Of a stretch of 64,000 nt of DNA, positions 8,672 through 16,820 are shown one piece after another (the stretch's first letter is position 1; every line of letters starts with the position of its first letter). Source of the DNA: Deltaproteobacteria bacterium. GTDB lineage: Bacteria > Myxococcota_A > UBA9042 > PHBI01. A program made the position numbers and the translations under genes. The stretch spans positions 26,283 to 90,282 of the forward strand of contig WYBB01000161.1 of the NCBI GenBank assembly GCA_011526585.1, written 5' to 3'. A model generated the notes under the pieces. That model was given only the letters and a program-made list of their open reading frames with translations. It was not told the DNA's origin and did not search any database.

Positions 8672-11146
8672 GTGCTGCGCTGGTTCCGAGCCGCGTGCAT
8701 CATCTCGTTCTTCGCGACGAGCGCGACCGCGCGCGCCGTCGAGCTGAGCGGCCAGCTCACGTGCGCCGGGTGTACCGGCCCGATCGCGGTCGGGGCCTTC
8801 GCCGGAGATGCGGTCGAGGCGGCTGCGGTGCTCGACCTGCGCTGGCTCGCGGCCCCGGGTGCGTTCGTGCTCGAGGTGCCCGAGGGTGTCGGACCGGTCT
8901 GGGTGTTCGCCTTCGACGATCCTGGCCTCGAAGGTGTGCCGGCGCCCGGAGCGGCCTTCGGCGAGGCCGCGGACAACCCGTACGAGGTCGGCGCCGGGCC
9001 GGTCGACGTCGGGATCGTTACGCTCGTGACGCCCGAGCTGCCGGTCGTCAGCGTGAGCGGCACGGTCACCTGCACGGACTGCGACGGGGCGATCGCGGTC
9101 GTCTTCCACGAGGCGCCGGGGCCCGACGGCGGCGCGCTCTTCGACGGCTTCTGGCTCACCGCGCCCGGAGCGTGGCAGATCGATGTGCCCGAGCGCGCGG
9201 GCGAGCTCTGGGTGTCGGCCATGCGCGACGGCGACTTCGATCGGGTGCCCGACCTCGGGACGGCGATGGTCACGGCGAGCCCGATCACGGTCGCGACGAG
9301 CGACGTCGGCGGGCTCGACCTCACGCTCGAGACGCTGCCGACGAGCGGGGTCGTGCTCTCGGGCACCGTCGGCTGCGCGGGCTGCACGCCGCCGATCGGC
9401 CTCGTCTTGCTCGGGCCGCCGGGCGCACCGGACGGGCCGCTGCTCGAGCGGTGGTGGCTCGAGGCCCCGGGGGCCTTCAGCGTGAGGCTGCCCGAGGGCC
9501 TCGGCGAGGTCTGGTTGTACGGTTTCCTCGACGCAGACCTCGATGGGGTGCCCGACCTCGGCAGCGACCTCGTCGCGTACGCGGGCAACCCGATCGCGAT
9601 CGACACGAGCCCGGTCGGCGGCGTGGCGCTCACCCTCGCGGCGCCGGCCGCGCCGGGCGCGGTCGAGCTCCGCGGCACGCTGAGCTGCACGGGCTGCCGC
9701 GAGATCATCTGGATCGAGGCGCGCGGCGACGACGCCCTCGGCCGGGTGGCGCTCGATCGGCGCGGGCTCGTCGCGCCCGGCGCGTTCATGCTGGTCGTGC
9801 CCGAGCACGCGGGGCGGGTGCGGGTCTTCGCGCGTGCGTCCGACGGCGCGCCCGAGGTCGAGGCAGTGCCGAGCCCGGTCACGGTCGCGACCGCGGACGT
9901 CACGGGCTTGAGGATCGACCTCGGCGTGATCCCCGACGGCGTCGTCGCGGTGAGCGGAGTGGTGACCTGCGCCGACTGCGCCGGGCCGATCGGGCTCGCG
10001 GCGCGCGACGGCTCCGGCGGGACCCTCGCGAGCCTGTGGCTCGTGGCGCCCGGGCCGTACACGCTGCTCGTGCCCGAGGCGATCGGCGAGGTCTCGGTCT
10101 TCGCCTGGCGCGACGCGGATCTCGACGGGCAGCCCGACGCAGGCGGCGACGAGGTGCCCGCGGCCGACAACCCGATCGCGATCGGCACGAGCCACGTCGC
10201 CGGCGTCGACGTCGATCTCGGCGCGCTGCCGGTCGGTCCGACGATCTCCGGCACGGTCGCGTGCGATGGCTGCGCGGGCCACGTCGCGGTCGCGCTCTTC
10301 GCGGCGCCGGGTCCGCCCGAGGGGGCGCTCCTCGATCGCGTGTGGCTGACCGCGCCCGGCTCGTGGGCGATACCGCTGCCCGACGCGGCCGAGGTCTGGG
10401 TCGCCGCCTTCGCGGACGCGGACTTCGACGGCGAGCCCGACGTGTCGACCGGGCTCGTCGCGTATCCGGACAACCCGGTCGCGCTGGACGGCGCGTCGGT
10501 CGGCGGCATCGATCTGACGCTCGAGGTGATCGCGCCACCGCGCGTCACGGTCGGCGGCGAGGTGATCTGCCGCACCTGTCCGGGCATCGTCTGGGTGCGC
10601 GTCTTCGACGGACCGATCGATCAATCCCAGGTGCTCGACGACTTCGGTCTCGTGCGAGCCGGCCCGTTCGAGCGCGCCTATCCGCCGGGCCTCGGCGCGG
10701 CCTGGTTCTATGCGTTCCCCGACGCGGACCTCGATCGCGAGCCCGACTTCGGCTTCGAGCCGGTCGCGTTCGCGGACAACCCGGTCGCCATCGGCGAGGA
10801 CGACATCGACGGCGTCATCCTCGATCTCGATCCCGAGACGATCGCCGACGAAGACCCCGAGCCCGTCGAGACGGTCGAGCCCGTCGAAGACGTGGAGCCC
10901 GATCCCGAGCCCGATCCGGTGGAGCCCGACGACTCCGATGGGGGCCCCGAGCCGATCGAGCCCGATCCCGAGTCGACCGAGCCCGAGCCCGACGCGCCGC
11001 CCGAGCTCGTCGAGGAGGCAGCCGCGCGCGACTCCGGATGCGGCTGCGACGCTTCCGGTGGTCCATCCGCCGACATTCTCTTTTTGATCCTGTGTCTCGC
11101 CGCGCTGCTCCGCCGCCACGCCCGCTCCCTGGAGGTGCCCCGATGA
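8672..11146 (+). CDS. Exported protein with seven CxxC repeats and a MYXO-CTERM-like tail
   Basis: An 824-residue protein with start GTG 8672, nine to ten bases after ggggggag, giving a signal peptide cut near TARA/VEL. The mature protein is seven tandem repeats of about 100 residues. Each opens with a strand ending SGxVxCxxC, has an AAPGAF(V/M)L..P segment and a W(V/L)(F/Y)AF..D.D motif, and closes with DNP(I/V)A(I/V). This suggests beta-sandwich modules, each with one CxxC pair. A Glu/Pro/Asp-rich linker follows (about 715-780). The C-terminus is GCGC-x-A, a hydrophobic segment (ADILFLILCLAALL) and RR, the layout of MYXO-CTERM surface-anchoring signals. It is coupled by ATGA to the next gene. 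Whether CxxC binds metal or forms disulphides is unknown. Confidence 0.7.
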   Translation: MLRWFRAACIISFFATSATARAVELSGQLTCAGCTGPIAVGAFAGDAVEAAAVLDLRWLAAPGAFVLEVPEGVGPVWVFAFDDPGLEGVPAPGAAFGEAADNPYEVGAGPVDVGIVTLVTPELPVVSVSGTVTCTDCDGAIAVVFHEAPGPDGGALFDGFWLTAPGAWQIDVPERAGELWVSAMRDGDFDRVPDLGTAMVTASPITVATSDVGGLDLTLETLPTSGVVLSGTVGCAGCTPPIGLVLLGPPGAPDGPLLERWWLEAPGAFSVRLPEGLGEVWLYGFLDADLDGVPDLGSDLVAYAGNPIAIDTSPVGGVALTLAAPAAPGAVELRGTLSCTGCREIIWIEARGDDALGRVALDRRGLVAPGAFMLVVPEHAGRVRVFARASDGAPEVEAVPSPVTVATADVTGLRIDLGVIPDGVVAVSGVVTCADCAGPIGLAARDGSGGTLASLWLVAPGPYTLLVPEAIGEVSVFAWRDADLDGQPDAGGDEVPAADNPIAIGTSHVAGVDVDLGALPVGPTISGTVACDGCAGHVAVALFAAPGPPEGALLDRVWLTAPGSWAIPLPDAAEVWVAAFADADFDGEPDVSTGLVAYPDNPVALDGASVGGIDLTLEVIAPPRVTVGGEVICRTCPGIVWVRVFDGPIDQSQVLDDFGLVRAGPFERAYPPGLGAAWFYAFPDADLDREPDFGFEPVAFADNPVAIGEDDIDGVILDLDPETIADEDPEPVETVEPVEDVEPDPEPDPVEPDDSDGGPEPIEPDPESTEPEPDAPPELVEEAAARDSGCGCDASGGPSADILFLILCLAALLRRHARSLEVPR

Positions 11147-12546
11147 ACCGCTTCCTCTGTCTCTTCCTCGTGCCTTTCGTCGCCGCCGCGTGCGCCGACG
11201 AGGTCGCGCCCGACGACAACAACGTCATCGATCAGCTCGGCGCCGGCACGATGGTGATCAACGTCTCGGGCCTCGACTCGGTCGCGGTCGGCGCGATGGT
11301 GAAGCTCATCGTCGACCGCACCTCGAGCCCCGCGGCGAACAACTTCGTCATCAAGGAGCGCCCGCTCGAAGGCGCGCTCTTCGTGATCGACCAGGTCTTC
11401 GTGCCCGAAGCGGTCTATCGCGTGACGATCGAGATCCGCGACAGCAACGGCCAAGTCTTCCTCAAGGGCACGACCAGCGGCGTCGCCGTGCTCCAGGGTC
11501 AGACCACCTCCGTGACGGTCGTGCTCGAGCCCTCGGGCGCGGTGCAGGTGGTCGCGGAGCTGGCGAAGCGGCCGGACCTGTTCCTGCTGACCGAGTTCAC
11601 GAGTGATGACGCCGATCCCGTCACATGGCTCAGCGGTACGCAGCGAGTCGTCTCGGGAGCGGGTGGCGCCCAGATCGAGTACGTCGTCCTCGTCCAGCGC
11701 GGGTCTGGATATAGCACCCACCAGCGGCTCGGTCGCGCCATGACGCCGCTGGCCCTTCTCGGAGACAGCGCTGACTTCGAGCCGGTCTCCGGCCTGAACA
11801 CGATGAACTCGAACGACACGCTCACGGCCGCCGGGGGAGCGCTCTTCGTGGCCCGTGTCGCGTACGGGACCCTCGAGATCCGTCGCAGCGACGCTGAAGA
11901 AGCTGATTTCCGCCCCTGGGCCTCGTTCCCCATCACCCCTCAGCTGTGGCAGTGGACCAACAGCTACACGGCTGTCGACACGGTGGGCCCGTGCCAGACC
12001 GTCATCGACAACCAGCTCAATGTCTTCTGCGCCACGCGACGAGTCCTCGGAGCCAACAGTCGGCGGCTCGGAGTCACTCGGAGCTTCTCGGAGTCCGGTG
12101 CGTCGTGGACTCTGTTCCCACCCTACCTCGACGAGGATGGCTCCATCGTGAGCGGGGACACGCTCTCGCACGCGATCGAGCAGGCAGACTTGGCGCCTAT
12201 TCTGGACGCGCTCTGGGTCTCCAAAGGACCTACGTCCAGCACTCCCGCCAACATCTTCGTCATGCAGGACCTCGGCACCTATCACATCTGGCTGCATGGG
12301 GGTGGCACGTCCAACGAATGGGTCAACCTCGCCTACGCCTCTTCGATGGATCGGCGTTCGTGGGGGCACGTCACCAAGCGGGTCGTCGCCGACGCCGACG
12401 GTGATACCTTTTCCCAATCCACAATTGATCTCGCGCCTTACAAGGGCTTCGCCGTCTTCAAGACGGACGCCGAGGCGACCTGGCAGATGATCGTCGTCGA
12501 CAAGAACGGCAAGCGCTGGCTCGCGACTTCGCCGGTCGACGAATGA
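11143..12546 (+). CDS. Lipoprotein with possible beta-propeller C-terminal domain
   Basis: This 467-residue lipoprotein (lipobox AAAC, Cys17) starts at ATG 11143 after GGAGG and overlaps the previous stop (ATGA). Residues about 20-145 look like a beta-rich Ig-like domain, with repeated short strands such as AMVKLIVDR and SVTVVLEPSG. Residues 150-460 are beta-rich with W and DG motifs and could be a propeller, but I do not recognise the family. Codon use changes from near-exclusive G/C third positions in the first third to a more mixed pattern from about 11,600 to 12,440, unlike both neighbours. That suggests a C-terminal domain of different origin. It is the middle gene of a coupled operon. 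Confidence 0.55.
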   Translation: MNRFLCLFLVPFVAAACADEVAPDDNNVIDQLGAGTMVINVSGLDSVAVGAMVKLIVDRTSSPAANNFVIKERPLEGALFVIDQVFVPEAVYRVTIEIRDSNGQVFLKGTTSGVAVLQGQTTSVTVVLEPSGAVQVVAELAKRPDLFLLTEFTSDDADPVTWLSGTQRVVSGAGGAQIEYVVLVQRGSGYSTHQRLGRAMTPLALLGDSADFEPVSGLNTMNSNDTLTAAGGALFVARVAYGTLEIRRSDAEEADFRPWASFPITPQLWQWTNSYTAVDTVGPCQTVIDNQLNVFCATRRVLGANSRRLGVTRSFSESGASWTLFPPYLDEDGSIVSGDTLSHAIEQADLAPILDALWVSKGPTSSTPANIFVMQDLGTYHIWLHGGGTSNEWVNLAYASSMDRRSWGHVTKRVVADADGDTFSQSTIDLAPYKGFAVFKTDAEATWQMIVVDKNGKRWLATSPVDE

Positions 12547-15500
12547 CACGTAGCTTCCCGAGCGCCTGGCTCGCGGCCGTCCTGGTCATGGCCGCGTGCT
12601 CCGCCGAGGCCCCGCCCGCGCCGCCCGCTCAGGGCTCGGTAGAGCTCTCGCTGGCCGCGCTCACCGAGAGCCCGGTCGCGCTCGCGAGCCTCGAGCTCAC
12701 CTTCGTCGAGCCCGCGCTCGCTCTCAAGGTCGAGCAGACCATCGCGCCGATCGGTCCGATCGCCACCGCGATCGTCTTCCTCGACGCCGGCCACTGGGCG
12801 CTTGTCGCGCGCGCGCTGGGCCATGACGGCGAGACCATCCTCTGCGGCGCGACCACCTTCTACGTCATCGCCGGCCAGACCTCGGGCGCGCACCTGATGC
12901 TCGCGCCCGGCAGCGACTGCCAGCTCGAGGAGATCGCCTGCGCCAACGGCCTCGACGACGATCTCGACGGCGACACCGACTGCGACGACCTGAGCTGTCT
13001 CAACGAGCTCTGTGACGACGACAACGCCTGCACCACGCTCGACCTCTGCCAGGCGCGCAACTGCGCGGGCTCCGGCGCGCTCGCCTGCGACGACGGCGAC
13101 GCCTGCACCGTCGACAGCTGCGCGCGCGCCATCGGCTGCATGCATGAGCCGTCGACCGATCCGCTCTGCTGCAACGACGACTTCGACTGCGGCGACGACG
13201 GCGTCGAATGCACGCGCGTCAGGTGCATCGAGAACCGCTGCACCCAGAACCTCGATCACACGAGCTGCCCCGCCGACACCTGCAGGAAGGGCACCTGCAC
13301 GCTCTCGGGCTGCGCGCAGACGCCGGTCATCTCCGGCCCGTGCGACGACGGCAACGCGTGCACCGTCGGCACGATCTGCAACCTCTTCGGCAACTGCGCC
13401 GGCGGCACGAACAAGAACTGCGCCGACGGGGACGCGTGCACGACCGACGCCTGCGAACCAACGACCGGTGAGTGCAGCAACACCCCCACGCCCGACCCGC
13501 TCTGCTGCAACACCCCCGCCGACTGCGCCGACGACGGCGTCGCGTGCACCACCGCGAGCTGCCTCGGCAACACCTGCGCACACGTGCCCGACGACGCGCT
13601 CTGTCCGGGCGGTCCGTGCCGCACGACCGCGTGCACCGCGACCGGTTGCGCGCAGACGCTCACCCCGAACGCGGCCTGCGACGACGGCAACGCGTGCACC
13701 ACCGGCGATCTCTGCGGGGGCGCGGGCGCATGCACGCCCGGCGCCGCGACCAACTGCGACGACAACAACCCATGCACCAACGACACGTGCAACCCGCTGA
13801 CCGGCTGCTCGCACAGCGCCATCGCCGCGTGCTGCGTCAACGACAACGGCTGCGCCGACGACGGCATCGCGTGCACCGTCGCGCGCTGCGCGCCGAACAA
13901 CCGCTGCGTGCACGACCTCGATCACACGCGCTGCCCCGACGACGTCTGCCGCGCCGGCACCTGTACGCTCACCGGCTGCGACTCCACCCTCGTGACCTCC
14001 GGCGCGTGCGACGACGGCGACCCCTGCATGAGCGACAAGACCTGCGATGGCTCCGGCGCCTGCAGCGGCGGCACGCCGGTCGTTTGCGACGACGACGACG
14101 ACTGCACCGATGATACGTGCGAGCCCGGCAGCGGCTGCACCTTCACGCCGATCCCCGACGCCATCTGCTGCGAGTCGGTCGCCGACTGCAACGACGACGC
14201 GAGCGCGTGCACCTCACCGGTCTGCGCCGACGGCCAGTGCGACTTCGACTATGACCACGAGCTCTGCCCCGACGGCGTCTGCCGCGCCGGCGTGTGCACC
14301 GGCGACGGCTGCTTCCAGACGCGCGTGACCTCCGGGCCGTGCGATGACGGCGCGCTCTGCACCGTCGACAAGACCTGCAACGCGCAGGGCAACTGTACGG
14401 GCGGCACGCCGCGCTCGTGCGACGACGGCGACGCGTGCACCGCCGACTTCTGCGACCCGACGCTCGGCTGCGTCGACACGAGCCCGGGCGAGTGCACGGT
14501 CGATGGTGAGTGCGCCGCGGCGGACCCGTGCGTGGTCGGCGCGTGCCGGGGGGGCGGCACCTGCGCGTTCACGCCGCTCGCGTGCGCGCCGCTCGACGCG
14601 TGCACGCCGACCGTGTGCGTGCCCGACGCCGACGGCTTCGGCGCGAGCTGCGTCGCGGCGGATCCCATCACCTGCGACGACGACGACCCGTGCACGACCG
14701 ACACGTGCCATGCGACCGACGGCTGCACGTTCACGCGCTGGTGCCCGACCTGCGAGAACGACGCCGACTGCGACGACGACGAGCCGTGCACGATCGACGT
14801 CTGCACGCCGTTCGGCTGCGTCTACGACGGCCCACCCGAGATCTGCGGCAACGGCGTCGCCGACGGCTGCAACGGCGTGTCCGACTTCGCCTGCGTCTGG
14901 TTCGTCGACGCCGCCTCGACCGCCGAGACCCCCGACGGCAAGAGCTGGGCGACGGCGTTTTCGACGATCCAGGGCGCGGTCGACGCCGGCTCGAACGCCG
15001 ACATGATCTGGGTCGCGGCCGGCACCTATCGCGCCGCCGCCGCGAACCAGCCGGTCGTCACGCTGAAGAACGGCATCAAGGTCTTCGGCGGCTTCGCGGG
15101 CGGCGAGCCGACGATGAGCCATCGCCCGTTCCCGCTTCCCGAGACGATCCTCTCGGGCGACTTCGATCAGAGCGGCACCAAGAGCGCGGACGACAGCTAC
15201 CACGTCGTCGTCGGCGCGCACCTCGCCCTCCTCCAGAGCGTCACCGTGCGCGGCGGCAACGCGGTCGGCGCGGGGACCGACGACGAGGGCGGCGGGATCC
15301 GGATGGCTTTGGGCGGTCAGCGCATGTTCATCGAGTCGTGCGTCATCGAGGACAACCACGCGTCGGTCGGCGGCGGCGTGCTCGGGTTGCCGAGCTACCA
15401 CACGACTTTGGGCATGGTCCTGCGCGACACGATCGTGCGCGACAACACAGCCGTCGAAGGCGCGGGTATCCTCGGCACGGGCACCTGGATCTTGATCGAC

Positions 15501-16799
15501 ACGGTCATCTCCGAAAACCACGCCACGCTCCAGGGCGGCGCCGTCTCGATGATCGGCCCGACGCAGAGCCTGCTCGAGGCGACGCGCGTCACGCTCTCCG
15601 ACAACAGCGCCACGCGCGGCGGCGCGATCGCGCTCGGCGAGAACGCCGAGGCCACCCTGGTCGACGTCGTGCTCCTCCGGAACCAGGCGACCAGCTCGAC
15701 CGGAGGCGGCCTCTACGCCTATGCGATCACCTCGCTCACCTGGAGCGGCGGCGAGGCGCAGCTCAACGTCGCCGCGACCACGGGCGGCGCCATGCGCGTC
15801 GACAGCGGCACGGTGGCGCTGAGCGACGTCGCGTTCACCGCCAACAGCGCCACCACGAACGGCGGCGCGATGAGCTTCGGCGGCGCCACCGTCACCCTCG
15901 AGGACGCCATCTTCAGCGGCAACAGCGCCGACACCGGCGGGGCGATCCACGCACCGTCCGTGGTGTCCGTGGACGTCGCGCGCACGCGCTTCGAGTGCAA
16001 CAGCGCGACCAGCGGCGGCGCGATCCTCGTCGGCGCATCACCGCTCGACCTCGACACCGTCTACTTCATCCGCAACGCGGCGTCGCTGGGCGGCGGGGGA
16101 ATCCACGCGAGCGGCACCAGCGGCACCTGGAGCGACGTGTACTTCTACGAGAACGGCGCGGTCTTCGACGGCGGCGGCGCGCACCTCACGAACGCGTCGA
16201 CCCCCACCCTGCGCGGCGTCGTCTTTCGCAGGAACCGCGCCGGCAACGACGGCGGCGGGCTCGCGCTCCTCGGCTCCACGGTCTCGGTGCTCGACGCGCT
16301 CTTCCACCTGAACCACGCGCAGGAGGGCGGTGGCGCGCACGTCTCCGGGGGAGACGCGACCTTCGTCAACGCGACCTTCGCGCACAACCGCGCCACCGTC
16401 GCGGTCGGCGGCCTCTACGCCCGCCACACCGCGGTGCTCTCGCTCGTCAACGGCGCCTTGTGGGGCAACACCGCGCCAAGCGGCGCCGCGCAGGTGCTCG
16501 ACGCCGGAAGCCCGAGCAGCGTGGCGAACAGCTGCGTCGCCTCCGACAGCGACGTCTCCGGCGGCACCGCCAACGTGAGCCTCGACCCCGGCGAGACGCC
16601 CTTCGTGCTCGGACCCGAGGGGCACGTCTTCCTGGTGCACGCGGGGCTCGGCGGCGCGACGAGCACGAGCCAGTGCGTCGACCTCGGCGACGACGGGGCC
16701 GCCGACGGCGCGGCCATCGACTGGGGCTCGCGCACGACGCGGCTCGACCGCGCCACCGATCTCACACCGGTCGACGCGGGCTGGCACGCCGCGCCGTGA
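12543..16799 (+). CDS. Giant Cys-rich lipoprotein with C-terminal beta-helix
   Basis: This 1418-residue protein has a lipobox MAAC (Cys19), an N-terminal beta domain, and a MopE-like segment (NGLDDDLDGDTDCDD). About seventeen Cys-rich repeats follow, patterned CDDGxxCTxxxC (roughly 145-780). From about 800 to the end there are parallel beta-helix repeats marked by GGA(I/M/V), FxxNxA and similar ladders, like polymorphic outer-membrane or pectate-lyase-like proteins. The beta-helix entry motif is DGKSWATAFSTIQGAVDA. It is probably displayed at the cell surface, perhaps for adhesion or glycan contact. It starts ATG 12543 with no own ribosome site and is coupled to the previous gene (ATGA). Confidence 0.75.
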   Translation: MTRSFPSAWLAAVLVMAACSAEAPPAPPAQGSVELSLAALTESPVALASLELTFVEPALALKVEQTIAPIGPIATAIVFLDAGHWALVARALGHDGETILCGATTFYVIAGQTSGAHLMLAPGSDCQLEEIACANGLDDDLDGDTDCDDLSCLNELCDDDNACTTLDLCQARNCAGSGALACDDGDACTVDSCARAIGCMHEPSTDPLCCNDDFDCGDDGVECTRVRCIENRCTQNLDHTSCPADTCRKGTCTLSGCAQTPVISGPCDDGNACTVGTICNLFGNCAGGTNKNCADGDACTTDACEPTTGECSNTPTPDPLCCNTPADCADDGVACTTASCLGNTCAHVPDDALCPGGPCRTTACTATGCAQTLTPNAACDDGNACTTGDLCGGAGACTPGAATNCDDNNPCTNDTCNPLTGCSHSAIAACCVNDNGCADDGIACTVARCAPNNRCVHDLDHTRCPDDVCRAGTCTLTGCDSTLVTSGACDDGDPCMSDKTCDGSGACSGGTPVVCDDDDDCTDDTCEPGSGCTFTPIPDAICCESVADCNDDASACTSPVCADGQCDFDYDHELCPDGVCRAGVCTGDGCFQTRVTSGPCDDGALCTVDKTCNAQGNCTGGTPRSCDDGDACTADFCDPTLGCVDTSPGECTVDGECAAADPCVVGACRGGGTCAFTPLACAPLDACTPTVCVPDADGFGASCVAADPITCDDDDPCTTDTCHATDGCTFTRWCPTCENDADCDDDEPCTIDVCTPFGCVYDGPPEICGNGVADGCNGVSDFACVWFVDAASTAETPDGKSWATAFSTIQGAVDAGSNADMIWVAAGTYRAAAANQPVVTLKNGIKVFGGFAGGEPTMSHRPFPLPETILSGDFDQSGTKSADDSYHVVVGAHLALLQSVTVRGGNAVGAGTDDEGGGIRMALGGQRMFIESCVIEDNHASVGGGVLGLPSYHTTLGMVLRDTIVRDNTAVEGAGILGTGTWILIDTVISENHATLQGGAVSMIGPTQSLLEATRVTLSDNSATRGGAIALGENAEATLVDVVLLRNQATSSTGGGLYAYAITSLTWSGGEAQLNVAATTGGAMRVDSGTVALSDVAFTANSATTNGGAMSFGGATVTLEDAIFSGNSADTGGAIHAPSVVSVDVARTRFECNSATSGGAILVGASPLDLDTVYFIRNAASLGGGGIHASGTSGTWSDVYFYENGAVFDGGGAHLTNASTPTLRGVVFRRNRAGNDGGGLALLGSTVSVLDALFHLNHAQEGGGAHVSGGDATFVNATFAHNRATVAVGGLYARHTAVLSLVNGALWGNTAPSGAAQVLDAGSPSSVANSCVASDSDVSGGTANVSLDPGETPFVLGPEGHVFLVHAGLGGATSTSQCVDLGDDGAADGAAIDWGSRTTRLDRATDLTPVDAGWHAAP

Positions 16800-16820
16800 C
16801 CTGCAGGAACGCCCCAGCGC

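Noticed and set aside
8498..11119. Long open frame antisense to the CxxC-repeat gene
   Set aside because: It has Arg/Asp/Ala-dominated translation with no domain. Strict G/C third positions on the real strand keep the antisense frames open.
7741..12546. A 1601-residue open frame that includes the 11,143 lipoprotein at its end
   Set aside because: Upstream of 11,143 it is out of frame with the CxxC-repeat protein and Arg-rich. Only the last 467 codons are the real lipoprotein.
12960..14870. Regularly spaced repeats reminiscent of a CRISPR array
   Set aside because: These are in-frame Cys-rich protein repeats (CDDGxxCT); unit lengths vary and no cas genes are near.
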